In this document: one piece after another, positions 10,096 through 18,477 of the stretch | Numbering within the stretch: the first letter of the stretch is position 1 | Layout: the number at the start of each line of letters is the position of its first letter | NCBI RefSeq assembly: GCF_014750685.1 | Contig: NZ_JAAXGE010000009.1 | Location: forward strand, 310,001 to 374,000 | Direction: 5' to 3' | Source of the DNA: Bacteroides sp. GM023 | GTDB taxonomy: Bacteria > Bacteroidota > Bacteroidia > Bacteroidales > Bacteroidaceae | DNA length: 64,000 bases | Notes under the pieces: generated by a model | Seen by the model: only the letters and a program-made list of their open reading frames with translations | What the model was told of the DNA's origin: nothing | Database searches by the model: none | Program-made: the position numbers and the translations under genes

Positions 10096-10542
10096 TTACT
10101 TTTCCAACAACTCTTTCAGAAAATCATCCAACTCTTTATCCAATCCTTTCAGTAGCTCATCATTTACCAATATCGTATCATCATCCACCAACAGCAACTC
10201 TGCCACCGTTTCCTTATCTTCGTCCACCAACACGAACGAGTAAGGTTTCAGGATTGTAACCTTGTCGAAGTCGCCTGCATCCTTCATTCGGCAGAGGATA
10301 TTGCGTAAGGAAGGTTCCACGATTTCCAGGAAATCATCACTGTCATACGTAGTCCATTCTTCTACCATGATGTTTGCCAATTCTTCATCATCATCGTTGT
10401 AAACAGTCAGTTGTCCCGAAGTCTGATCCGGTTGAAGATGAATGTCAGTAACAGCGGTTTGTTCACAGTTACATGTATATTTAGCGACAGCCTTTTGGAT
10501 AGCCGCTTCGATAATCGATAGTGATTGTTGGCTCAATTTCAT
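10096..10542 (-). CDS. Conserved acidic protein of unknown function
   Basis: I do not recognise a family. From the chosen start the product is 148 residues, strongly acidic, without a signal peptide or membrane segment, and has the pair CNC near residue 25. A longer frame opens at ATG 10566, but that codon lies inside the predicted -7 element (10564-10571), so it should not be in the mRNA; the in-frame ATG at 10542 (MKLSQQSLS) is preferred. The C-terminal half is rich in Asp, Glu and Leu (LLKGLDKELDDFLKELLEK). It is a probable cytoplasmic protein. The HTCS gene follows 11 bp downstream, but nothing in the sequence links the functions. Confidence 0.75.
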   Translation of the reverse strand: MKLSQQSLSIIEAAIQKAVAKYTCNCEQTAVTDIHLQPDQTSGQLTVYNDDDEELANIMVEEWTTYDSDDFLEIVEPSLRNILCRMKDAGDFDKVTILKPYSFVLVDEDKETVAELLLVDDDTILVNDELLKGLDKELDDFLKELLEK

Positions 10543-10563
10543 GGGTTGCTTCTTTTTGTTAGT

Positions 10564-10596
10564 CAAAGGTATAAAAAAAATAAGATTTGATACAAG
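10564..10596 (-). promoter_or_regulatory. Promoter for the acidic unknown protein
   Basis: On the minus strand CTTG (10596-10593), a 21-nt spacer and TACCTTTG (10571-10564) fit the Bacteroides -33/-7 pattern. This position rules out the upstream ATG at 10566 as the start codon. Confidence 0.65.
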
Positions 10597-10602
10597 ATTT
10601 CC

Positions 10603-11709
10603 TTAAAAATCATCATTAAATCGGCTCATTTGCATCTTTAGCTTGGGTAATTGAGCATTTCTCTCCTTCAATTCCGCCAAATAGAGACTGGTAAGATAAT
10701 AATTCGGCACATCGTCGATCGTGGCGTGCATATTATCAGATACATTTTTTTTCTCTATTTTCTTGGCTAACTGTTGTGCTTTTTCAGCCCATTCCTGCGC
10801 TTGGGGCAGACTGTCTTTCATCTCATAGTAAACAGCGATATTGAGCGCAGCCCGCATTTTTTTCTTTTCACTCTTTGTACCCTCGAAAGCCTGATGCCAA
10901 AGTTTATAGGCATTATCCCATGAATTTTCGCGTACATACACAGCAGCATCCCGCATCGGCACCGAACCACCGGTATACAAATACCGCGTTCCTTTTTTCC
11001 ATATCGGAACAATATGCTTCACCGGAATCGTGCCTGCAAATTCGGCAGCTTCCTGCAACATCTCCTTATCTGGAATCATATGCGTGGCAGCTTCTACGGC
11101 CGTAACTCCGAACTCTTCCCAAAAGATACTGTCGTTAGGATGAAGCGTATTCATCGGCCTGCTCCGTTCGGGCAGATAAATTCTGACAGTAGGATAAGCC
11201 TTGACATCTACTGCCCCCTGAAAACAATTGAACTCATCCAGGTAACGGACAGTCTTGGTCGCTTTGAGTTGCAGATTTTCTACGGCAATAATTAAATCCA
11301 CATTCAAATCGGAAGCCAGTTTGCGGACTTCTTCCTGACTTAATGTACTCTCCCGAGCCAACTTATCATTTGCCCGCAAAGCTGAATCGCAAATCACCAC
11401 CTCATCGAAATAGTTCTGATGTGCTATTTCTTCAGCCAGTGATTCTGTTACCACTTTGGTATCCCCATTCGCATAAGCCGTTGCACGACTTACTATCGGT
11501 GAGTTCTCCTTGATTTTTTCAGCTTGTGTTATCAGTTTGTTATCCGGCGTATTGCTGGTATTATTCACGACTGCTACTTTCCTGAGTTGGGGAGGGAAGC
11601 TAAGGTCGGCAGGTTGCAGGTAATCAATGGAAATCTGCTCCAAGCTTTGGCAACTGCTCAATGCCAGCAGGAACAAAGAAACGAAAGCCAGTGAATAAGA
11701 TTTTGCCAT
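10603..11709 (-). CDS. Lipoprotein of unknown function (DUF6340-like)
   Basis: This 368-residue protein has a signal peptide with lipobox LSSC (Cys20). The middle part reads like a periplasmic domain of the type that compares and rebuilds pathway components (VAVVNNTSNTPDN, LNVDLIIAVENLQL), and the C-terminal third (about 265-345) is helical and TPR-like (WDNAYKLWHQAFEGTKSEKK, AALNIAVYYEMKDSLPQAQE). I recall this as the DUF6340 family of Bacteroidota lipoproteins, but could not check the number. No function is known to me. It is transcribed alone from a clear -7 element. Confidence 0.8.
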   Translation of the reverse strand: MAKSYSLAFVSLFLLALSSCQSLEQISIDYLQPADLSFPPQLRKVAVVNNTSNTPDNKLITQAEKIKENSPIVSRATAYANGDTKVVTESLAEEIAHQNYFDEVVICDSALRANDKLARESTLSQEEVRKLASDLNVDLIIAVENLQLKATKTVRYLDEFNCFQGAVDVKAYPTVRIYLPERSRPMNTLHPNDSIFWEEFGVTAVEAATHMIPDKEMLQEAAEFAGTIPVKHIVPIWKKGTRYLYTGGSVPMRDAAVYVRENSWDNAYKLWHQAFEGTKSEKKKMRAALNIAVYYEMKDSLPQAQEWAEKAQQLAKKIEKKNVSDNMHATIDDVPNYYLTSLYLAELKERNAQLPKLKMQMSRFNDDF

Positions 11710-11735
11710 AGTTCTAATCTATTTAGTAATTTGAA

Positions 11736-11743
11736 CAAAAGTA
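11736..11743 (-). promoter_or_regulatory. Promoter -7 element for the DUF6340-like lipoprotein
   Basis: TACTTTTG on the minus strand is an exact match to TAnnTTTG, 27 bp before the start codon. No clear -33 box. Confidence 0.55.
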
Positions 11744-11760
11744 CTATTTTGAAAGAATAA

Positions 11761-11801
11761 AAGAAAGTCTCAAACAGTTTTTAACCGTTTGAGACTTTCT
11801 T
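11761..11801 (-). terminator. Terminator after secA
   Basis: A perfect 15-bp inverted repeat (AAGAAAGTCTCAAAC / GTTTGAGACTTTCTT) with an 11-nt loop, followed on the minus strand by TTATTC. It lies 70 bp beyond the secA stop. The 11812-11876 stretch between it and the stop has several short copies of TTCTCAATT. Confidence 0.8.
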
Positions 11802-11870
11802 TTATAAATAGAGAATTAAGAAATAGAAAACTCTTGTTTCTCAATTTTTAATTCTCAATTCTCAATTTCT

Positions 11871-14800
11871 TCAAGCGTTTTTACCGTGACAGTTTTTGTA
11901 CTTCTTACCGCTTCCGCATGGACAAGGATCATTACGTCCTACAGTCTTTTCCGCACGAATCGGTTCGCGCTTCTGCTGTTCGCGAGTATCCTGGTTGGCA
12001 GCAGCCTGCTGGTTAGGATCATTCAAATCCTGCTTGTTCTCACGATACTTGCTCATGTCCTGACGTTGCTCGGGAGCAGCCTGGCGTACTTCTACACGGC
12101 GTGCAGCTTGTTCGTCCGGAGCTTCCTGTACAGGAATTTGTCCGCGCATCAAGATAGATACAGTCTGGTTATTAATCTTGTTAACCATAGCGTCAAACAA
12201 AGTCACAGACTCCAATTTGTAAATCAACAGCGGGTCTTTCTGTTCGTAGCTGGCATTCTGTACAGAATGTTTCAGTTCATCCAGTTCACGCAAGTTCTCT
12301 TTCCATGATTCGTCGATCACGTGAAGCAGGATTGATTTCTCGAATGATTTCACCACCTCTTTAGATTCCGATTCGTAGGCCGCTTTCAGATTACAGGAAA
12401 TGTTGTACATACGTTTGCCATCCGTGATAGGAATCAAGATGTTCTCATACATATGTCCCTGGTTCTCATATACCTGTTTGATAACCGGATTAGCGATTTG
12501 AGCCAAACGTTCTGTCTTGCGTTTGAAGTTCTCCATCGCAATGTTGAAAGTCTGTTCCGCTAATTTCTCCTTCTTCTCGTTGCGGAACTCTTCTTCAGTG
12601 AACGGAGTTTCCATAGCCAACGTCTGAAGCAGTTCCATCTGACAACCTTCGAAATCATTGTTTTCGATAGCGTTGGCGCAACGGTCCCAAATCATATTCA
12701 CGATATCCATACCGATACGTTCACCCATCAAAGCGTGGCGACGTTTCGTATAAACAACCGTACGTTGCTTGTTCATAACGTCGTCATATTCCAACAGACG
12801 TTTACGAATACCGAAGTTGTTTTCTTCCACCTTCTTCTGTGCACGTTCGATAGAATTGGAAATCATCTTGTGCTCGATCATCTCGCCTTCCTGGAAACCG
12901 AGTTTGTCCATAACACTTGCGATACGGTCGGAAGAGAACAGACGCATCAAGTCATCTTCCAGTGACACGAAGAATACAGAAGAACCCGGGTCACCCTGAC
13001 GTCCTGCACGACCACGCAACTGGCGGTCTACACGACGTGATTCGTGACGTTCCGTACCGATGATGGCCAAACCGCCCGCAGCTTTCACTTCCGGACTCAG
13101 CTTGATGTCGGTACCACGACCTGCCATGTTGGTAGCAATCGTTACCGCGCAACTGAAACCGGCTTTCGCAACAATCTCAGCTTCTTTCTGGTGCAACTTC
13201 GCATTCAAAACGCTGTGATCGATCTTACGCATGGTAAGCATCTTGCTCAGCATTTCGGAGATTTCTACCGAAGTAGTACCTACCAGTACCGGGCGTCCTG
13301 CCTGAACCAACTGCTCGATTTCTTCGATTACAGCTTTATATTTTTCACGTTTAGTCTTGTAAACGCGGTCATTCATATCCTTTCTTGAAATCGGGCGGTT
13401 AGTCGGGATAACGACAACATCCAGTTTGTAGATGTCCCAAAGTTCGCCTGCTTCCGTTTCGGCAGTACCGGTCATACCGGACAACTTGTGATACATACGG
13501 AAGTAATTCTGCAAAGTAATCGTGGCAAAAGTCTGCGTGGCAGCTTCCACTTTTACATTTTCTTTAGCTTCAATAGCCTGATGCAAACCGTCAGAGTAAC
13601 GGCGACCTTCCATGATACGACCCGTCTGTTCGTCTACGATCTTCACTTGTCCGTCGATAACTACATATTCGTCGTCTTTTTCGAACATCGTGTAAGCCTT
13701 CAGCAACTGGTTGATAGTATGTACACGCTCCGATTTAACCGCATAGTTAGTCAGTAACTCATCCTTCTTTTGAAGTTTTTCTTCGTTAGTCAGGTTTGGC
13801 ACATTTTCCAGTTCCGAGAGTTGTCCGGCGATGTCAGGAAGTACGAACAAGGTCGGATCTTCTGAATTACCGGTAATCAGGTCTACACCCTTATCTGTCA
13901 GGTCTACACTGTTCAGCTTCTCGTCGATAACGAAATACAACGGGTCAGTAACTTCGTGCATACGCTTGTTGTTCTGCTCCATGTAGATCTCTTCCGTCTT
14001 GAGCATACCGGCCTTGATACCCTGTTCACTAAGGAACTTGATTAAAGCCTTGTTCTTCGGCAGACATTTATGGCTACGATATAAGGAAAGGAATCCTTCT
14101 TCCACCTCTTTCTTGTCATTCGATGCGATCAGTTTCTTGGCTTCTGACAGGTATTTGGTTGCCAATACCTTCTGTGCTTCTACCAGGCGTTCTACCAACG
14201 GACGAAGTTGCTCGAACAGTTGGTCGTCACCCTTCGGCACAGGACCGGAGATAATCAACGGAGTACGCGCGTCGTCAATCAATACGGAGTCAACCTCATC
14301 GACGATAGCATAGTTGTGCGGACGCTGTACCAAGTCTTTCGGACTGATAGCCATATTGTCACGCAGATAGTCGAAACCGAATTCGTTGTTCGTACCGAAA
14401 GTAATATCAGCCATATATGCCTGACGGCGTGCGTCGGAGTTCGGCTGATGACGGTCGATACAATCCACGCTCAAACCGTGGAACATATAAAGAGGACCCA
14501 TCCATTCGGAGTCACGTTTTGCCAGATAATCATTCACGGTTACCACGTGTACACCGTTTCCGGTCAATGCGTTCAGGAATACCGGGAGAGTAGCCACCAA
14601 CGTCTTACCTTCACCGGTTGCCATTTCCGCAATCTTACCTTTATGCAGAACAACACCACCAAACAACTGTACGTCATAGTGAACCATGTTCCACACTGTG
14701 TCGTTGCCGCCGGCTAGCCAGTGATTCTGATAAATCGCCTTGTCACCTTCGATGCGTACAAAATCCTTTGTAGCAGCAAGCTGACGGTCGAAATCCGTAG

Positions 14801-15191
14801 CAGTCACTACGATTTCTTCATTTTCTGCGAAACGTTTGGCAGTTGACTTCACGATGGAGAAAGCAACGGGCAGAACTTCGTCCAGTGCTTTTTCATATTT
14901 TTCCAGAATTTCCTTTTCTGTCTTGTCTATTTGTGCAAAGACTTCTTCGCGGTCTTCCAGTTCGATGCTTTCGATACCCGCTTTCAGTTCTTCCACTTTC
15001 GCACGTTCGGCGGCAGCCGATTCATAGATGTATTTTTTGATTTCTTCCGTTTTAGCACGGAGTGCGTCGTTGTCCAGTTTTTCAATCTCCGGGTAAGCAG
15101 CTTTAATTTTCTCTACCCAGGGTTTGATTTCTTTCATGTCTCGCGTGGATTTGTTTCCGAAAATCGAGCTTAAAATTTCATTAAATCCCAT
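11871..15191 (-). CDS. secA: SecA preprotein translocase ATPase
   Basis: This is the 1,106-residue motor that drives unfolded preproteins through SecYEG. Visible are Walker A (MATGEGKT), the DEAD-type box DEVDSVLIDDARTP, the preprotein cross-linking region, the GTDIKLSPEV segment, motif VI (QLRGRAGRQGDPG) and a C-terminal zinc finger (CPCGSGKKYKNCHG) for SecB or ribosome contact. It is about 200 residues longer than the E. coli protein, as usual in Bacteroidota, because of insertions in the N-terminal third and a charged linker before the zinc finger. It is monocistronic, with a good promoter and terminator. A second Sec component, secG, is at 31904. Confidence 0.99.
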   Translation of the reverse strand: MGFNEILSSIFGNKSTRDMKEIKPWVEKIKAAYPEIEKLDNDALRAKTEEIKKYIYESAAAERAKVEELKAGIESIELEDREEVFAQIDKTEKEILEKYEKALDEVLPVAFSIVKSTAKRFAENEEIVVTATDFDRQLAATKDFVRIEGDKAIYQNHWLAGGNDTVWNMVHYDVQLFGGVVLHKGKIAEMATGEGKTLVATLPVFLNALTGNGVHVVTVNDYLAKRDSEWMGPLYMFHGLSVDCIDRHQPNSDARRQAYMADITFGTNNEFGFDYLRDNMAISPKDLVQRPHNYAIVDEVDSVLIDDARTPLIISGPVPKGDDQLFEQLRPLVERLVEAQKVLATKYLSEAKKLIASNDKKEVEEGFLSLYRSHKCLPKNKALIKFLSEQGIKAGMLKTEEIYMEQNNKRMHEVTDPLYFVIDEKLNSVDLTDKGVDLITGNSEDPTLFVLPDIAGQLSELENVPNLTNEEKLQKKDELLTNYAVKSERVHTINQLLKAYTMFEKDDEYVVIDGQVKIVDEQTGRIMEGRRYSDGLHQAIEAKENVKVEAATQTFATITLQNYFRMYHKLSGMTGTAETEAGELWDIYKLDVVVIPTNRPISRKDMNDRVYKTKREKYKAVIEEIEQLVQAGRPVLVGTTSVEISEMLSKMLTMRKIDHSVLNAKLHQKEAEIVAKAGFSCAVTIATNMAGRGTDIKLSPEVKAAGGLAIIGTERHESRRVDRQLRGRAGRQGDPGSSVFFVSLEDDLMRLFSSDRIASVMDKLGFQEGEMIEHKMISNSIERAQKKVEENNFGIRKRLLEYDDVMNKQRTVVYTKRRHALMGERIGMDIVNMIWDRCANAIENNDFEGCQMELLQTLAMETPFTEEEFRNEKKEKLAEQTFNIAMENFKRKTERLAQIANPVIKQVYENQGHMYENILIPITDGKRMYNISCNLKAAYESESKEVVKSFEKSILLHVIDESWKENLRELDELKHSVQNASYEQKDPLLIYKLESVTLFDAMVNKINNQTVSILMRGQIPVQEAPDEQAARRVEVRQAAPEQRQDMSKYRENKQDLNDPNQQAAANQDTREQQKREPIRAEKTVGRNDPCPCGSGKKYKNCHGKNA

Positions 15192-15235
15192 TTGTATAAG
15201 TATGTTTATTATTTATCTATTTAAAAATTCTTGCG

Positions 15236-15243
15236 CAAAGTTA
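15236..15243 (-). promoter_or_regulatory. Promoter -7 element for secA
   Basis: TAACTTTG on the minus strand matches TAnnTTTG exactly and lies 44 bp before the start codon. No clear -33 box is seen. Confidence 0.6.
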
Positions 15244-15296
15244 CATTAAAATGCTGATTTATTAATGTTTTGCACCCTGTTTTTGTGAGTAAACTT

Positions 15297-16871
15297 TTAC
15301 CGTAAGTCGGTAATGGGTGCAGCCGAACAGGCATTGGGAGCCCGAATGCGCATGAAATGTGCCAGTGTAGGCGCGATATGTTCAATAGTTACAGGAGTCT
15401 GTATGATAGCCGGTTTCACCGAGTGACCGATGAAAATCAGCGGTGAAGGAATAAAAGAATGGCGTACTACCTTGTTTTCGCTGCTGTTTTCGTCCACCAT
15501 GGTCCATCCGGGAAGGACGTCGATCACCAGGTCGCCCGAACGTTTGCGATGGTATCCATTGCGAATCTTATAAATTTCCGGAGTCCATGAACCCAGTAAA
15601 AGTCTGTTGGCAGAATATGCTTCGTTCACTCCGCTGAATTGCATAAGGAATTCGGCAGACTTCTCTTGTATTTCCGTCAGGTTCAGTTGTTTTTGTTCCA
15701 GCAACTTATGGTTCAGATAGATTTGCTGATTATGATACGTCTCCACATACTTGCCGTCGCCATATGTAGCCATCAGATACATATTCAACAAAGCTGCGCA
15801 ACGGTTCAGGTAAAACTCTCCGCCGGGAATCTTATAAAGTCCCGAATCAGCCGATTCGCTGTCCGTATATCCGGTAGAAGTGATGAAGACAAGTACATTC
15901 TGTAAGCCAACTTTCTTGTCGAGCAATTCGAGTAAGTCAGCGATGCTGCGGTCGAGACGTACGTACGTATCTTGCATCTCCATGGCACATTCCTGTACGG
16001 ATTTATGCGCATAGTTGCCGGCATAATAGGTGATTGCCAATAAGTCAGTAATGTCATCCATGCCGATTGAGCTTTTGTTCAGTGCTTCTTCGGCAAGCGC
16101 ATTTACTTCATCGTTCACAAAAGGACTGGTGATGAAGCGTCTGTACTTATTGTTACGGTCGTCGTCAAATTTATATTTAAAAACCATATCCCGCCAATCT
16201 GGCAGGAAAGTGTACATTCCACGAGGGTAAATTGGTTCCCAAGTCATATTGGCAATACGGAAATCAATGGCTTGGCGGTCATTGTACTGGCTTGCCCACC
16301 AGGGAAATTCTCCGTAATAAGTTGTCCCGCTCCATTTTCCTGTGTTGGGATTCAACCAGAAAGCAGCATTTCCGGCATGTCCGGCGGCAAGAATAGCCGC
16401 GTCGCATTTGGGGGCGATGGCATATACAAGCCCTTTGCCTTGTGTCGCTATTTTAAGTTCATCGGCAATGGTAGAAGTTAGTAATTTGCTGGGCGAACAC
16501 GTTTGGTCGGTATAGTAGCCCATGAATGCCGTATCGTCCGTGCTGTTGACAGGACGCAGGGTTGACGCATCCATCCATCGTTTGGAGATGATTCCGTTCA
16601 TGGAAGGAGTCGTACCGCTGTAAATGGCAGCTATGGCCGAGGAACGGTCTACACCGCTGAAAGTATATTGGGCATTATAGAACACTCTTCCCTCTTTCCA
16701 AAGGCGCTTGAAGCCCTTCTCGCCGTAGAGTGACGAAAATGCTTCCAAGTAGTCCGTACGCAGTTGGTCAATTGTCAGCCCTACCACAAGTTTAGGCGCG
16801 GTAGGCAGCGACTGTGCTTGCAGCCCTGTGAAGGTGAGTACGGTGATGAGGGAAGTTAGTAGTCCTTTCAT
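15297..16871 (-). CDS. Alkaline-phosphatase-fold protein with lost metal sites (putative pseudoenzyme)
   Basis: This 524-residue exported protein (signal peptide 1-20) aligns by eye with PafA-type phosphatases of the nucleotide pyrophosphatase superfamily: KLVVGLTIDQLRTDYL at the start and IEHIAPTLAHFMRI at the end. Asp35 of the first metal site is kept. The nucleophile region reads VDRSSAIAAIYSG with no Thr where active relatives have a T-x-x-G-H motif; DYxGH has become NYAHK (Asn286, Lys290); and the ADHG metal pair has become STGY (Thr333, Gly334). It is therefore predicted not to hydrolyse phosphate esters. Its ATG overlaps the TAA of the DUF4105 gene by one base (TAATG), so the pair is translationally coupled. 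Confidence 0.85.
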   Translation of the reverse strand: MKGLLTSLITVLTFTGLQAQSLPTAPKLVVGLTIDQLRTDYLEAFSSLYGEKGFKRLWKEGRVFYNAQYTFSGVDRSSAIAAIYSGTTPSMNGIISKRWMDASTLRPVNSTDDTAFMGYYTDQTCSPSKLLTSTIADELKIATQGKGLVYAIAPKCDAAILAAGHAGNAAFWLNPNTGKWSGTTYYGEFPWWASQYNDRQAIDFRIANMTWEPIYPRGMYTFLPDWRDMVFKYKFDDDRNNKYRRFITSPFVNDEVNALAEEALNKSSIGMDDITDLLAITYYAGNYAHKSVQECAMEMQDTYVRLDRSIADLLELLDKKVGLQNVLVFITSTGYTDSESADSGLYKIPGGEFYLNRCAALLNMYLMATYGDGKYVETYHNQQIYLNHKLLEQKQLNLTEIQEKSAEFLMQFSGVNEAYSANRLLLGSWTPEIYKIRNGYHRKRSGDLVIDVLPGWTMVDENSSENKVVRHSFIPSPLIFIGHSVKPAIIQTPVTIEHIAPTLAHFMRIRAPNACSAAPITDLR

Positions 16872-18058
16872 TATTTCTTTTTAGATGTCACTATTAAGTT
16901 GCTCGCTGAACGTATCAGCAAACAGAGTGCCAAAGGTACAACAGCAAAGTCAAATCTCTGCGGAATTAGTGGAAAAAGCGCTATAAAAAGTGTTAAAACG
17001 ACTAGATTCAGGGTCAAATACCAACATTTCTTCCCTTTTCGGACACAATAAATGATGTAGGGAAGGAAAAGAAGTTGTCCAGGATGAAACACCAGCAACA
17101 AGAAATTGGAGCTGACAGCCGGATGTTCAGAGAAGAGGGCAAGAAAAGCAAGAACGCATCCCACGATACCTGCCGCACCGAAGAGAAGCAAATCTACGCC
17201 CCATAATCCGGTTCTTCGCCGGATACCGTAGATAGTAGCACCGGCCGTTAGTATAAATAAAAGTAACGCGCACTGTAGAGGAGTGGGTATCCATCCGCTT
17301 TCATCCTCTTCGGGAGTCGCGTCTACGATCAATTCACTGGATTCTGTAAGCGGACGCTGGATAGAGTCATTCTTAATCTGCGCTCCGGCAAAGGCATCCA
17401 TCAGATAAAAAGGCGCAAACATCATCTGTCGTTGCGTGATAGGCTGGTCTGCTTCGCTTCCGATACATAAGTCAATACCGAAACGTGCCCACGGATGTCC
17501 TTTGCAATATTGATGTACAATATCACGGAAAGAACGGGAACCATCCTGCGGTTCTGTGGGATAAATCACTTGCCCCGCAATGCTTTCCTCTATCTTGTCA
17601 CGAGGACGGGTAGCACAATTATCGTAAAAGAAATTATAACGGTACACCCTGTTTTCAGGACGGTGATTCTCTTGCAATAACCGGATTAGGTCGATTTTTT
17701 CTTCATTAGTCAGGTTCAATGTCTGTTGCCACACACTACGTCCGAAAAAAGCATATTCCCCTGCAAAATGGGAGTAATTGGTAGCTCCCAATTGATAATC
17801 AGTCTCTCCGAGAGAGAAACGGAAAATGAAGTTTGGGGTATCGAAGCTGAATAAGCCGTAGTTGAAAACAACATCTACGCCTTGTGAAGGATTTTCGTAA
17901 CGGATGGCTGTGTGTCCGAACAAAGAATATATCTCTTCTCCGGGAGCACAGGTCAGCAGGCTGAGACGGATGGAGTCATTGCTGTTGGCATAAGTGTGTC
18001 CAAAGGGCAGGAGCAACAGGCAAAAGGAAAAAACTACATATAAAAAAGACCGTTTCAT
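16871..18058 (-). CDS. DUF4105 periplasmic/membrane protein
   Basis: The product has 395 residues. A signal peptide (about 1-25) is followed by a DUF4105 domain (about 30-190) with the conserved segments CAPGEEIYSLFGHTAIR, VVFNYGLFSF and RYNFFYDNCATRPRD; the Cys and His pattern recalls papain-like NlpC or lacto-N-biosidase chaperone domains. The C-terminal 150 residues hold about five hydrophobic segments. The frame is open to ATG 18214, but the predicted promoter at 18084-18091 and a repeat array at 18114-18201 lie inside that extension, so ATG 18058 (MKRSFLYVV) is preferred. It is coupled to the pseudo-phosphatase gene, which suggests joint action at the envelope. Function unknown. Confidence 0.85.
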   Translation of the reverse strand: MKRSFLYVVFSFCLLLLPFGHTYANSNDSIRLSLLTCAPGEEIYSLFGHTAIRYENPSQGVDVVFNYGLFSFDTPNFIFRFSLGETDYQLGATNYSHFAGEYAFFGRSVWQQTLNLTNEEKIDLIRLLQENHRPENRVYRYNFFYDNCATRPRDKIEESIAGQVIYPTEPQDGSRSFRDIVHQYCKGHPWARFGIDLCIGSEADQPITQRQMMFAPFYLMDAFAGAQIKNDSIQRPLTESSELIVDATPEEDESGWIPTPLQCALLLFILTAGATIYGIRRRTGLWGVDLLLFGAAGIVGCVLAFLALFSEHPAVSSNFLLLVFHPGQLLFLPYIIYCVRKGKKCWYLTLNLVVLTLFIALFPLIPQRFDFAVVPLALCLLIRSASNLIVTSKKK

Positions 18059-18083
18059 TAGTAGGCTCGTTTTATTTTGGCAG

Positions 18084-18091
18084 CGAATATA
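18084..18091 (-). promoter_or_regulatory. Predicted -7 element for the DUF4105 gene
   Basis: TATATTCG on the minus strand differs from TAnnTTTG at one base. It lies 26 bp before the start codon and 23 bp from the edge of the 22-nt repeat array. Confidence 0.4.
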
Positions 18092-18113
18092 CGAAGATTT
18101 GTCGGAATAGGGA

Positions 18114-18201
18114 AATAGAGCGTCTGTTTTATCTGAATAGAGCCTCTGTTTGGGGTAAATAGACGCTCTGTTTGAGTGAAACGGAACCTCTGTTTTTATG
18201 A
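18114..18201. repeat. Four tandem 22-nt degenerate direct repeats (array A)
   Basis: Units begin at 18114, 18136, 18158 and 18180, each exactly 22 nt. Each has a 16-nt core close to AATAGAGCCTCTGTTT and a 6-nt variable tail (TATCTG, GGGGTA, GAGTGA, TTATGA). Each core is an imperfect dyad: a 6-bp stem around a 3-nt loop, with one T/G position. In the fourth unit (AACGGA/TCTGTT) one change turns the T/G pair into C/G and another turns an A/T pair into G/T, so pairing would be kept in plus-strand RNA. The array occupies about -36 to -123 relative to the predicted DUF4105 transcription start. Because 22 is not a multiple of 3, it is not a protein repeat. Confidence 0.85.
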
Positions 18202-18446
18202 AAAATAGACACAAAATAGTGGAACACTAAGTGGAACGCTGATATTTCGTCACAATGTGTTGCTAATCAAAGATTTGATGTGTAAAGAAAAAAGCTGCTT
18301 GAACGCACAGTGGAACACATAATAAATAATAATAATAAATTATCTATTTAAAAATAGATAGTTCGATTTTCTTTCTTTTTTGAATTATTCAAAATGAAAA
18401 AATAAGATATTTCCTTCTATATGCTTCATCTTTTCTTTTTTTACTA
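18202..18446. other. Gene-free stretch between DUF4105 and coaX
   Basis: With array A this makes a 419-bp gap between divergent genes. It holds three copies of AGTGGAACRC (18218, 18230, 18309), the first two forming a 12-nt direct repeat with the partial dyad AGTG-GAA-CACT; a run of AAT triplets; a palindrome TATCTAT/ATAGATA at 18341-18360; and TTGAATTATTCAA at 18380-18392. It is very A+T rich towards coaX. I see no small gene. Confidence 0.5.
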
Positions 18447-18454
18447 TACCTTTG
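18447..18454 (+). promoter_or_regulatory. Promoter -7 element for coaX
   Basis: TACCTTTG is an exact -7 match. Transcription should begin near 18460, which leaves a leader of about 18 nt to the TTG start at 18478 and excludes the ATG at 18421. Confidence 0.65.
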
Positions 18455-18477
18455 CGCCCGCTAAAGATAAAAACGCA

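Noticed and set aside
13044..14717. Long open frames on the plus strand opposite secA
   Set aside because: They are antisense to strongly conserved secA coding sequence and show no family motifs or ribosome sites; similar antisense frames opposite other large genes were also set aside.
15297..16871. Active PafA-type phosphatase
   Set aside because: Most residues for the two metal sites and the Thr nucleophile are not present by eye alignment.
18114..18201. CRISPR array
   Set aside because: Units are contiguous 22-nt repeats with only 6 variable bases, far too short for repeat plus spacer, and no cas genes are present.
16871..18214. Longer DUF4105 product starting at ATG 18214
   Set aside because: The extension crosses the repeat array and the predicted promoter, and hides a good signal peptide that begins at ATG 18058.
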